From: JAOEGB01 sp041262585
GTDB taxonomy: Bacteria > Actinomycetota > Actinomycetes > Streptosporangiales > Streptosporangiaceae
NCBI RefSeq assembly: GCF_041262585.1
Contig: NZ_JBGCBZ010000010.1
Span: 1 to 64,000, forward strand
Direction of reading: 5' to 3'
DNA length: 64,000 bases
Positions 41,575 to 49,975 of this stretch are shown here, in pieces. Position 1 is the stretch's first letter; every line of letters begins with the position of its first letter. A program made the position numbers and the translations under genes. The notes below the pieces were generated by a model. The model did no database searches. It saw nothing but the letters and a program-made list of their open reading frames with translations, and was not told the origin of the DNA.

Positions 41575-43646
41575 CGCCCTCCACCTACGTTCGTCGGCTC
41601 GAAGGAGGCCTTGTGGGGCGCCTTCCGGCTGTGACCGTGCCTGTGCTTCCCGGCGGGCGTCTTGCCGTCCTGCTTGCCGTCCTTCTTGGCGTGCTTGTGA
41701 TGCGCGTTGCCGCGGAGGTCGTAGATGCCCTCCCAGATGTCCCTGGCCGCCGGGGCGGCGGTGCTCGCGCCGGTGCCGCCCTGAGACACGACCACGACGA
41801 CCACGTAGCGCGGCTTCCTGGCCGGGGCGAAGGAGGCGAACCACGACGTGTCCTGCCTGCCGTACGCTTCGGCGGTCCCGGTCTTCCCGGCGACGGCCAG
41901 CCGCTTGAACGGGAAGCCCTTGAAGGCGGCCGCGGCCGTGCCCTCCCGGGGGACGTCGGCGAGGGCGTCGCGGATGTAGCGCAGCGTCTTGCGGGAGACG
42001 TCGACCCGGCCGGTGACGGGCGGGGTGACGGTCCGCACCACGCTGCCGTCCGGGCGCACCAGGGCCTTGGCGACGCGCGGGCTGAAGACCGTGCCGCCGT
42101 TCGCGAGGGCGGCGTAGGCCCTGGCGAGCTGCAGCGGCGTCACCAGGACGTCGCCCTGGCCGATGGCGAAGTTGGCCGCGTCGCCCGCCCACCACACGCC
42201 GCCGTTCTGGCAGTTCTCCGCGGCCAGCGCCTTGAGGTAGGCGGCGCGCTTGCGGTCGGCGACGTCCGGATAGCCCGTCTTGGCCCGGCGGCAGCTGTCG
42301 GCCCTCGTCTGCTCCCAGTTGGCCCTCTTCCAGGCCCGGTCGGGGACGCGGCCCGGCGACTCGTTGGGCAGGTCGATCCCCGTGCGGGTCCCGAAGCCGA
42401 ACTCCCTGGCCATGGCCTGCATCGGGTCGGCGGGGTGGCGCACCGGCTTCAGCCCGCCGTCGTGCTTCCACATCCGCTCGGCGAAGCGGTAGAAGATCGT
42501 GTCGCAGGAGACCACGAGCGCTCTGTGCATGTTCATCCGGCCGAGCGCGATGCCGTCGAAGTTGCGGAACGACCGGCCTCCGACCTTGTAGGAGCCGGGA
42601 CAGTCGTAGGAGGCGCGCAGCTTGTATCCGGCGTCGGCCGCGGCCGCCGTGGAGGTGACCTTCCACGTCGAGCCCGGCGCCCACTGCCCGAGCACCGCGC
42701 TGGAGACCAGTGGCAGGGTCTCGAAGTCGCGCTGGGAGATGCCGCCGGTCCACACGGCCGGGTCGTAGCTCGGGTAGCTCGCGAGGGCGGTCACCCGTCC
42801 GGTGGCGGCCTCCAGCACGACCGCCGCGCCCGAGTCGGCCGGCTCGCCGCGCTTGCGCGCCTTCGTCACGGCCTTGGCCAGCGCGCGCTCGGACAGCTCC
42901 TGGATCCGGGCGTCGATGCTGGTCACGAGGGTGTCTCCGGGATTCGGCGCCTCCTCGCGGAGGAGACCGGTCACCTTGCCGGTGCTGTCCACGGCCACCT
43001 CGCGAAGGCCGGTGCGGCCAGCCAGCTCGGTGTCGTACTCCGCCTCCAGCCCGTCACGGCCCACGAGCTCCGGGCCGCCGGGGCGGTCGGACGGAGCCGG
43101 CGGCTGGAGGTAACCCAGCAGGTGGGCCCCCGCCTTGTGCAGCGGATAGGTCCGCACGGGCCGCAGCGCCGTGCTGACGCCGGGGAACTCCTCCTGGCGC
43201 TCCGCGATCCGCACCACGGTCCGCGGGTCCACGTCGTCCGCGACCGTGATCGGCTGGTACGGCGAGCCGGGCCAGCACGGCCGCGGCACCTCCCGGCCGC
43301 ACAGCCGCGCCCGGTCCGCGATCTCCTGGTACGGCTTGCGCAGCGCCTCTGCCAGCCGGGTCAGCACCGCCCTGCCCCCGTCGGGCTGATGGATCAGGGC
43401 CATGTAGTCGACGGACACCTGCGGCATGGTCTGGTTGGCCACAAGGGGACGCCCGTGCACGTCGAGGATCTGGCCCCGCACGGAGGGCAGGGGCACCGTG
43501 CGCACGCGCGACTCGGTGGCCGCTCTGGCATAGGTCGGCCCGGTCGTGACCTGCAGATACCAGAGCCGCCCGAGGAGCGTCAGCATGAGCGACGTCACGA
43601 CGACGTAGAGGACCACGAGCCGGCCGCCGTGCGCGTCTCTACGCAT
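41571..43646 (-). CDS. mrdA: penicillin-binding protein 2 (class B transpeptidase)
   Basis: A 691-residue class B PBP: short cytoplasmic start, one membrane helix (about 10-30), pedestal domain with SVRGQILDVHGRPL, and a transpeptidase domain with the active-site serine in GSTWKV (about 325), SCD motif in VVSCDTIF and KTGTAE near 590. The C-terminal tail is rich in Lys and His (HHKHAKKDGKQDGK). It cross-links peptidoglycan with RodA. The start lies inside the end of mreD by 8 nt. ATG 43646 gives the normal family N-terminus. Confidence 0.94.
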   Translation of the reverse strand: MRRDAHGGRLVVLYVVVTSLMLTLLGRLWYLQVTTGPTYARAATESRVRTVPLPSVRGQILDVHGRPLVANQTMPQVSVDYMALIHQPDGGRAVLTRLAEALRKPYQEIADRARLCGREVPRPCWPGSPYQPITVADDVDPRTVVRIAERQEEFPGVSTALRPVRTYPLHKAGAHLLGYLQPPAPSDRPGGPELVGRDGLEAEYDTELAGRTGLREVAVDSTGKVTGLLREEAPNPGDTLVTSIDARIQELSERALAKAVTKARKRGEPADSGAAVVLEAATGRVTALASYPSYDPAVWTGGISQRDFETLPLVSSAVLGQWAPGSTWKVTSTAAAADAGYKLRASYDCPGSYKVGGRSFRNFDGIALGRMNMHRALVVSCDTIFYRFAERMWKHDGGLKPVRHPADPMQAMAREFGFGTRTGIDLPNESPGRVPDRAWKRANWEQTRADSCRRAKTGYPDVADRKRAAYLKALAAENCQNGGVWWAGDAANFAIGQGDVLVTPLQLARAYAALANGGTVFSPRVAKALVRPDGSVVRTVTPPVTGRVDVSRKTLRYIRDALADVPREGTAAAAFKGFPFKRLAVAGKTGTAEAYGRQDTSWFASFAPARKPRYVVVVVVSQGGTGASTAAPAARDIWEGIYDLRGNAHHKHAKKDGKQDGKTPAGKHRHGHSRKAPHKASFEPTNVGGGR

Positions 43647-44388
43647 GGTGACCTCGGGCGTAGCGCCCTCTGGCGGCCGCTCGCGACGCCGGGCCGCCGA
43701 ACCGGCGCCGACGGGAGAGCAGGGAAACGAGGGCGACGGCCACCAGGGTCCCGCCGGCCACGGTCCAGGCCAGTGAGCCCGGCAGGCCCCCGAGGACGGA
43801 CGTCCAGCTCGCGTCGCCGAGGACACCGGCGAGCGCGGCGTCGAGCAGGGTGCCGCCGAGCGTCCCGCCAAGAGCGGCCACCGTCCGCTGGCCGGCCGAG
43901 CTGTCGGCGGGGAGCAGCGCGCAGAGATAACCGATCAGGCACAGCACGAGGGCGTGCCGGCCGATGGAGTGGTCCGCGGGCGGCGCGATGTCCGCGGCCA
44001 GGCCGGCGGCGAACCCCATGACAGTCGCCCCCATCGGGCGGAGAACCATCCCCAGCGTGACCACGCCGATCAGCACGAGGTCGGGGCCGCCGCCGGGAAG
44101 GCCCAGGCCGTTCACCACGGACACCTGCGCGACGGGGACGAGCAGGATCAGTGCCACAGCGAGCAGCGCGCACCCGGCCGGGCTCCCTATCGGCTTCCTC
44201 GCCGGATCCCGCGCGAGCCTCCTCGCGGGCCTTCTCACCGGCTGCTCACAGGGTCGATCACAGGGTCGCTCACGCGGGTGCCCGCGGGGTCGGTCGCGTG
44301 GGTTGTCACAGAGTCGCTCACGCGGGTGCCCGCGGGGTCGGTCGCGTGGGTTGTCACGGGGTCGTTCACGCCTGTCACCGCGGCGCAC
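43639..44388 (-). CDS. mreD: MreD with expanded basic N-terminal tail
   Basis: About 249 residues from GTG 44388. Residues about 75-235 are the five-helix MreD membrane core (LLAVALILLVPVAQVSVV; LVLIGVVTLGMVLRPMGATVMGFAAGLAADI). In front is a 70-residue arginine/proline tail built from a 48-bp tandem repeat, unlike ordinary MreD proteins that begin directly with a helix. The start overlaps the mreC stop by 14 nt. MreD links MreC to the RodA-PBP2 complex in the membrane. Confidence 0.85.
   Translation of the reverse strand: MRRGDRRERPRDNPRDRPRGHPRERLCDNPRDRPRGHPRERPCDRPCEQPVRRPARRLARDPARKPIGSPAGCALLAVALILLVPVAQVSVVNGLGLPGGGPDLVLIGVVTLGMVLRPMGATVMGFAAGLAADIAPPADHSIGRHALVLCLIGYLCALLPADSSAGQRTVAALGGTLGGTLLDAALAGVLGDASWTSVLGGLPGSLAWTVAGGTLVAVALVSLLSRRRRFGGPASRAAARGRYARGHHA
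44265..44380. repeat. 48-bp tandem repeat in mreD 5' end
   Basis: GTCGCTCACGCGGGTGCC begins units at 44265 and 44313, with a partial third unit at 44361; the period is exactly 48 bp, so each unit adds 16 residues and keeps the frame. The partial unit reaches the mreC stop region. Confidence 0.88.
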
Positions 44389-45229
44389 CGCCCTCTGACT
44401 TGCCCGCGCCCGGCTTGCCCGTGCCTGATTGGCCTGGGCTCGGCTTGCCCGTGTCTGATTGGCCTGGGCCCGACTCGGCCGTGCCTGATTGGTCCGGGCC
44501 GACAACCACGGTGACGAGGTCGAGGGTGCTGAAGCGGGCGAAGGGCCGGACGAGAGCCGTCCGCGTAAGGGCGCCCGGAGTCCCTTCCACAGCGACCACG
44601 CTGCCGACGGGGACGTCCGGCACGAACGGCCGCATGTTCTCCGACCCGAGCGTCACCAGCCGGTCGCCCACGCGGACGGCGGCGTCGGCGTCGAGCAGGC
44701 TCAGTCGCAGCAGCCCCCGATCAGGGACGCCCGTGACGAGCCCGACCTCGCGCGAGGTCTCCAGCCGCGCGCCCACCGACGACGAGGGCGCGATGGCCAG
44801 CAGCACGGTCGCCGTCGACGGACCCGCCTGCACGACACGGCCGACGAGGCCTTCGCCGTTCAGCACGGTCATGTCGCGGGCCACTCCGCTGCCGGTCCCG
44901 ACGTCGATGGTGACCGTCTGGTCCGCGCCGAAGCCGATCGCGTGGGCGGAGACGACCTGGTACGCCGCGGCGGCTCCGGCCACGGCCGCGGTGGGACGCC
45001 GTCCGGTCAGGACCTCGGCCCGGAGCCGGGCGTTCTCCCGCTCGACCGTCTCCATCCGCCGGGCGTCGGAGGCCCAGCGGGTGACCGAGGACGTGACGCT
45101 CTCCAGCGAGCCGTAGACGGCCGACCCGAAGGCCCGGAGCGGGGTGAGCGTGATCCAGTGGTCGGCCGCGATCAGCAGGACGGACACGAGCACCAGCAGC
45201 GCGGGCGCTCGCCGACCGGCCGCTCTCAT
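44375..45229 (-). CDS. mreC: rod shape-determining protein MreC
   Basis: A 284-residue bitopic protein: one membrane helix (about 9-27), a coiled coil (ARRMETVERENARLRAEV), and two beta-barrel halves with GVARDMTVLNGEGLVGRVV and VPVGSVVAVEG. The last 45 residues are Gly/Pro/Lys/Ser-rich with repeated QSGTGKP-like units. It scaffolds the elongation complex in the wall. ATG at 45229 overlaps the mreB stop (ATGA). Confidence 0.93.
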   Translation of the reverse strand: MRAAGRRAPALLVLVSVLLIAADHWITLTPLRAFGSAVYGSLESVTSSVTRWASDARRMETVERENARLRAEVLTGRRPTAAVAGAAAAYQVVSAHAIGFGADQTVTIDVGTGSGVARDMTVLNGEGLVGRVVQAGPSTATVLLAIAPSSSVGARLETSREVGLVTGVPDRGLLRLSLLDADAAVRVGDRLVTLGSENMRPFVPDVPVGSVVAVEGTPGALTRTALVRPFARFSTLDLVTVVVGPDQSGTAESGPGQSDTGKPSPGQSGTGKPGAGKSEGGAPR

Positions 45230-46257
45230 CGGCGGGTTTCGGGAAGGAACACGTCCCGCATGTCCTCGAAGCGCTCGACGCAGCGGCCCGCGCCCAGCGC
45301 GACGGACTGGAGTGGCTGGTCGACCAGGTGGATCGGCATGCCGATGGCCTGCCCGAGCCGTTCGGCGAGCCCGTCGAGCAGGGCGCCGCCGCCGGTCAGC
45401 ACGATGCCGTTGTCGAGGAGGTCGCCGGCGAGCTCGGCCGGGCACTGGTCGAGCGTGCTCTGCACAGCGTCGATGATCGTCTGGACCTGGTCCTCGATCG
45501 CGTCCCTGACCTCCTCGCGGGAGATCGTCGCGGTCTTCGGCAGGCCTGTCACCAGGTCCCGGCCGCGGATCGGAAGCGTCTTGTCGTCGTCGCCGGGGCG
45601 CACGGTGCCGAGCGTGATCTTGATCTGCTCCGCCGTACGCTCGCCGAGGAGCAGGGAGTGCTCCTTCTTCACGTAGTTGACGATGGCCTCGTCGAGTTCG
45701 TCGCCGCCGACCCTGACCGACTTGGCCACGACCACGCCGCCCAGCGAGACGATCGCGACCTCGGTGGTGCCGCCGCCGATGTCCACGACCATGTTGCCGG
45801 TGGCGTCGCCGACGTTGAGCCCCGCGCCGATCGCCGCGGCCATCGGCTCCTCGATGATGTGCACGCGGCGGGCCCCGGCCTCGTAGGCGGCCTCCTTGAC
45901 CGCGCGCTGCTCGACACTCGTCGTGCCGCTCGGCACGGCCACGACGACACGCGGCTTGGCAAGGTAGCGATTCTTATGGGCCAACTGGATGAAATGCCGC
46001 AACATGCGCTCGGCGGCGTCAAGGTCGGCGATCACACCGTCCTTCAACGGGCGCAGCGTGACGATGTGGGGTGGCGTCCGCCCGATCATTCCCTTGGCGG
46101 CCGTACCGACCGCGACGATCTTGTCGGTGTGCAGGTTGATCGCCACCACGGAAGGCTCGTCCAGGACGATGCCCTTCTTCCGCACGTACACCAGTGTGTT
46201 CGCCGTACCAAGATCGACCGCGATGTCCCGGCCCAGAAATCCCCACGCGAAACCCAT
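45226..46257 (-). CDS. mreB: rod shape-determining protein MreB
   Basis: A 343-residue bacterial actin with the nucleotide-binding segments DLGTANTLVYV, VVDIGGGTTEVAIVSLGG and GIVLTGGGALLDGL. It forms membrane-bound filaments that guide RodA-PBP2. First gene of the reverse operon mreB-mreC-mreD-pbp2-rodA, with the 190-bp gap before it as the promoter region. In mycelial actinomycetes this operon mainly serves spore-wall and aerial growth. Confidence 0.97.
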   Translation of the reverse strand: MGFAWGFLGRDIAVDLGTANTLVYVRKKGIVLDEPSVVAINLHTDKIVAVGTAAKGMIGRTPPHIVTLRPLKDGVIADLDAAERMLRHFIQLAHKNRYLAKPRVVVAVPSGTTSVEQRAVKEAAYEAGARRVHIIEEPMAAAIGAGLNVGDATGNMVVDIGGGTTEVAIVSLGGVVVAKSVRVGGDELDEAIVNYVKKEHSLLLGERTAEQIKITLGTVRPGDDDKTLPIRGRDLVTGLPKTATISREEVRDAIEDQVQTIIDAVQSTLDQCPAELAGDLLDNGIVLTGGGALLDGLAERLGQAIGMPIHLVDQPLQSVALGAGRCVERFEDMRDVFLPETRR

Positions 46258-46445
46258 CGCCGACCAGCTTTCAGAAAGGGAGAGTACGGCGTGGCCGCTG
46301 CCCGGCGCCGCACCCCCTAAACAACGCCACCAAACCGGCCCCCGAACGGCTCAACCCGGACAACGCGGTGCGGGATGAATCAGCCGCTGACCACGCAATC
46401 CTGAGCGAACACGGACCATCAGTAAGGCTGCCGGAAGAACGCCGC

Positions 46446-47486
46446 CTAGACAACGCTGAGGTAGACATCTCTCGCCAGCTTCGTGACCCGCTTGGCCGAG
46501 CCGGCGAAGGACGCGCCCGGCGGCTGGAGGGTGAGCACCACCATGATCAACCGGTCGCCGATCACGCCTGTAGTGTGGAGCACGGGACGGCTGAAATCAA
46601 CCGGATCCGGCGCGGCGGGGGACGTGGCCGAGCCGGTGCTCGCCAAGCCGCGGACCGGCGACGGGCTACCGGCCAGAGGGTGGTCAACGGCCCTTTCACC
46701 GCCTGATGACGCGTACGGCACGGCGGACGAAAGAGGCGGTGACATGGGAAGCGGCGACGAGGTCGTCCTCGCCTTGACGCACTTCACGGGCGGGACGGCG
46801 CCGAACCCCGACCAGCCCTGCTTGACCGCCCACGGCCGGGGGACGGCGCGCGGGATGCCGAAATACTGGTCGAAGCCGTCACTGGCGCACTGCCATGCCT
46901 TCCGAAGCTGGCCGAGTATGAAGTCGCGCACACGGGGGTCGGCGCGCTCCAGCAGGTAGCGGTAGACGAGCGCGATGTCCGACGCGCTGATCGCCGTGTA
47001 GCCCCAGAACCCCGGTTTCGCGGCGGGTGGCGGCCCGGTGTCGGCCAGCCGCAGCTTCCGCGCGACCCGCTGGACGATCCGCCCCTGGCCTCCGCGGCGC
47101 CACAGCGCGGTGGCCGCGTTGTCGTCGCTGCCGCGCAGCATGGGGACGAGCAGCCCGAGGTCCTTCTTCGGGATCGGCCCCTTGTGCCGCTCAAGGTAGT
47201 CGAGCGCGATCAGGATCTTGACAACCGAAGCGGACCGGAAACGGTGGTGTTCCTGGTGGCGGGCGGTCACCTTGCCCGTGCCGAGGTCGACGACGTAGCC
47301 CGCGGTCACCCCGGCCGGCACCCGCACCGGCGCGCGCAGCCCCGTCGCCGCCATCGGCACTGGGGCGCGCGGCCCCAGTGCCCGCACACCCTCCTCCGCC
47401 CGAGCCTCAGTCACCATGGCAGGGAGCATCGCGACCACGACGAGCATCACCACAAGCCTGGCCGCCAGGGCCTTTAATCGCGTCAC
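46446..47486 (-). CDS. exported beta-lactamase-like serine hydrolase
   Basis: A 346-residue protein with a signal peptide (about 1-30), then a class A beta-lactamase-like fold: nucleophile motif SVVK in FRSASVVKI, SDN-type GSDDNAA and KQGWSGF in place of KTG. The altered third motif and missing omega-loop marks make true beta-lactamase activity doubtful; a transpeptidase or carboxypeptidase-like wall function is also possible. A proline/serine-rich insert (about 245-290) breaks the C-terminal part. GTG start after AGGGA. It lies upstream of the mre operon on the same strand. Confidence 0.82.
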   Translation of the reverse strand: MTRLKALAARLVVMLVVVAMLPAMVTEARAEEGVRALGPRAPVPMAATGLRAPVRVPAGVTAGYVVDLGTGKVTARHQEHHRFRSASVVKILIALDYLERHKGPIPKKDLGLLVPMLRGSDDNAATALWRRGGQGRIVQRVARKLRLADTGPPPAAKPGFWGYTAISASDIALVYRYLLERADPRVRDFILGQLRKAWQCASDGFDQYFGIPRAVPRPWAVKQGWSGFGAVPPVKCVKARTTSSPLPMSPPLSSAVPYASSGGERAVDHPLAGSPSPVRGLASTGSATSPAAPDPVDFSRPVLHTTGVIGDRLIMVVLTLQPPGASFAGSAKRVTKLARDVYLSVV

Positions 47487-47618
47487 TCGACAATCCCTAC
47501 CAGATCATCACGTGCGTGCCGTACCGAATGCGGATCGTGACCCATGCGGCGCTGGGCTCCCGGCCGGGGTGCGCCGCACCCGTCGGGCGAGGCGCGGTGG
47601 GCCGCGACCCGCCCGGGG

Positions 47619-48632
47619 TCAGCGGCCGTCGAGGAGTGGCTGGGCGGGATCCCAGCGGGTGCCGTCGGCGGCGTCCCTGCGGCGGCGGGCCATCGCCGAG
47701 AGCGCTTCGAGCACCACGCGGTTGCCCAGGTAGGCCGTGATGTCCGCGTGGTCGTACGGCGGAGCGACCTCCACGATCTCCACGCCCACGACGGGCAGCT
47801 CATAGCAGGTCCGCCGGACGGCGTCGAGCAACTGGCGCGCGGTCAGGCCGCCGGGTTCGGGCGTGCCCGTGCCGGGCGCGTGCCCGGGGTCGCAGACGTC
47901 GACGTCGACAGAGAGGTAGACACCGTCGCAGTCGTCGAGCGCGATGGCGTACGCCTCGGTGAGGCACTCCTCCAGGCCCCTCGTCACGATCTCGGTCATC
48001 TCGTAGGAGCGCATCTCCTTCCCGGCCATCCAGTCGAGGATGTCCGGACCGGGCCAGTAGCCGCGCAGGCCGATCTGCAGGAACCGGTCGCCGCGGATGG
48101 CTCCCGACTCGATCAGCCGCCGCATCGGCTGGCCGTGGCCGTAAAGGTGGCCGAACTCGATGTGTCCCGTGTCGGCGTGGGCGTCGAAGTGCAGCATGGA
48201 GATCCGGCCGAAGCCGTGGTGGCGGGCCACGCCGGTCGCGTCCGGGAGGGCGACGGTGTGATCTCCGCCCAGCACGATGGGGACGGCTCCGGAGCCCGAG
48301 ACGCGGGCCACCGCCTCCTCGATCGCGCGCAGGCTGCCCTCCACGTCACCGGAGTAGGTCTCGACGTCGCCCGCGTCCAGCACCCGCAGGTCCTTGAGGG
48401 CGTCCACCCGCAGGGCGAGGCTCGGCCGGGAGCCGTCGTGGGGCAGGTAGCAGGTCTGGCGGATGGCGTTCGGCCCGAAGCGCGCGCCGGGACGATGGGA
48501 CGTGCCGCCGTCGAAGGGCGCGCCCAGGATGATCACGTCGGCGCCCGCGTAGCTCTCCGGGTCGTCGAGGTCGCAGCGGTCGACCCCCAGGAAGGTGATG
48601 TCGGGCCCGAACATCTGGCCGTAGCGGGTCAA
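47619..48632 (-). CDS. speB: agmatinase / ureohydrolase
   Basis: A 337-residue arginase-family enzyme that hydrolyses agmatine (or guanidino compounds) to putrescine and urea. Manganese ligands appear in LGGDHTVAL, HFDAHADTGH and SVDVDVCDPGHAPGTGTPEPGG. TTG at 48632 follows AAGGAG with a 5-nt gap and gives the usual LTRYGQMFGPDITFLG start; the ATG 18 nt later has no ribosome site. Substrate is not certain because guanidinobutyrase and guanidinopropionase look alike. Confidence 0.9.
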   Translation of the reverse strand: MTRYGQMFGPDITFLGVDRCDLDDPESYAGADVIILGAPFDGGTSHRPGARFGPNAIRQTCYLPHDGSRPSLALRVDALKDLRVLDAGDVETYSGDVEGSLRAIEEAVARVSGSGAVPIVLGGDHTVALPDATGVARHHGFGRISMLHFDAHADTGHIEFGHLYGHGQPMRRLIESGAIRGDRFLQIGLRGYWPGPDILDWMAGKEMRSYEMTEIVTRGLEECLTEAYAIALDDCDGVYLSVDVDVCDPGHAPGTGTPEPGGLTARQLLDAVRRTCYELPVVGVEIVEVAPPYDHADITAYLGNRVVLEALSAMARRRRDAADGTRWDPAQPLLDGR

Positions 48633-48665
48633 TCGAACTCCTTCAGCGCCGGCGCCGGGACCGCG

Positions 48666-48704
48666 TGGTCCTGGTCGTTGGTCCTGGTCGTTGGTCCTGG
48701 TCGT
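48666..48704. repeat. three perfect 13-bp tandem repeats upstream of agmatinase
   Basis: TGGTCCTGGTCGT is repeated at 48666, 48679 and 48692, 34 bp upstream of the TTG start. It lies in the likely 5' leader or promoter and could change expression through copy-number shifts. Confidence 0.85.
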
Positions 48705-48856
48705 GGTCCTCGTCACGGTCCCGGATCGGGCGTGCACTATGGCCCTATCAGGGATTTAACGGCTTCGTCATGCTATTTGGGACAGGCCGGAAGTGGTATC
48801 CGGACGAGCTCCGGCGGGGATGGAGCCGCGGGGGATCAGCGCTATGGTCTCCGATC

Positions 48857-49831
48857 GTGAGCGAATTTCGATGGGGTATCGCCGCTACTGGCGGGATCGC
48901 GCGCAGTGTCGGGAATGTCATCGCCCGGGAGCCTGGCATGAGCGTCGCCGCGGTCGGCTCGCGCGACCTCGACCGTGCACGCGGTCTGGCCGCCGAGCTG
49001 GGCGCGCCGCGTGCGTACGGCTCCTACGCCGAGCTGGCCGGCGATCCCGACATCGACGCCATCTACGTGACGACCCCTCAGGCGCAGCACCTGGAAGTCG
49101 TCGAGCTCGCCATCGCCGCCGGCCGCGCGGTCCTGTGCGAGAAGCCGCTCACCGCCGACCTGGCCGAGGCCGAGCGGATGGTACGGCTGGCACGGGACAA
49201 GGGCGTCTTCCTCATGGAAGCCATGTGGATGCGCTTCAACCCGCTGATCGCCCAGATCGCCGGCCTGGTGGCGGACGGGGAGATCGGCGACCTTCGCTCC
49301 GTGAACGCGTCGTTCGGGTTCGCTTTGCCGTACGACACGCATCATCGCCTCTGGGACCCGGCGCTGGGCGGCGGCGCCCTGCTCGACCTGGGCGTCTATC
49401 CCGTCAGCTTCGCGCACCTGCTCCTCGGAGAGCCCGCCGCCGAGGATGTGGCCGTGCACGGGCGCCTGGCCGAGAGCGGCGTCGACGCCGAGGCGGCCCT
49501 GCTGCTCGGCTGGCCCGGAGGCCGCCGGGCGCTGCTGGAGACCTCGCTCGTGAGCCCGCTGCCGACCACCGCCTCCGTCATCGGCACGACCGGGCGGATC
49601 GACGTCGACGAGCTGTTCTTCGCACCCACCCGGTTCGTGCTGACGGTCGACGGGGCCGAGCCGCGGGTCCACGAGATCCCGGACCGGGAGGTCGCCTTCG
49701 CGGCCCAGGCCCGCGAAGTGCGGCGGGCCGTCGAGGCGGGGGAGACCGAGAGCCCCATCATGCCGCTGGACGACACCCTGGCCGTCATGCGCCTGCTCGA
49801 CCTGGCCATCCGCCGCCTCCGCCAGGCCTGA
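48857..49831 (+). CDS. Gfo/Idh/MocA family oxidoreductase
   Basis: A 324-residue NAD(P)-dependent dehydrogenase: Rossmann start FRWGIAATGGIARS, AVGSRDLDRA, the EKP motif in VLCEKPLTADL, and the C-terminal alpha/beta domain with GGGALLDLGVYPVSF (substrate-side Asp/His region). It probably oxidises a sugar or inositol-type alcohol such as trans-1,2-dihydrodiols. GTG at 48857 lies 8 nt after a TATGGT box, so the mRNA may be leaderless. Divergent from agmatinase; no linked sugar genes. Confidence 0.9.
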   Translation: MSEFRWGIAATGGIARSVGNVIAREPGMSVAAVGSRDLDRARGLAAELGAPRAYGSYAELAGDPDIDAIYVTTPQAQHLEVVELAIAAGRAVLCEKPLTADLAEAERMVRLARDKGVFLMEAMWMRFNPLIAQIAGLVADGEIGDLRSVNASFGFALPYDTHHRLWDPALGGGALLDLGVYPVSFAHLLLGEPAAEDVAVHGRLAESGVDAEAALLLGWPGGRRALLETSLVSPLPTTASVIGTTGRIDVDELFFAPTRFVLTVDGAEPRVHEIPDREVAFAAQAREVRRAVEAGETESPIMPLDDTLAVMRLLDLAIRRLRQA

Positions 49832-49975
49832 CGGCGTCCAACCTGTCCGACGCGGCGCGGGCGGTCAGCTCACGGCCCGTCAGCTCACGGCGGTCGTCAG
49901 GCGCGGTTCCCGGCGAGGCTCGTCAGGAGCCGATGGGCGCACACTGGCCGTGTGCGGGTGCCAGACGAGGGCGGC

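Noticed and set aside
46446..47486. Call as a true class A beta-lactamase
   Set aside because: SxxK and SDN are present, but the KTG motif is KQG and no omega-loop signature is visible, so only a serine-hydrolase call is supported.
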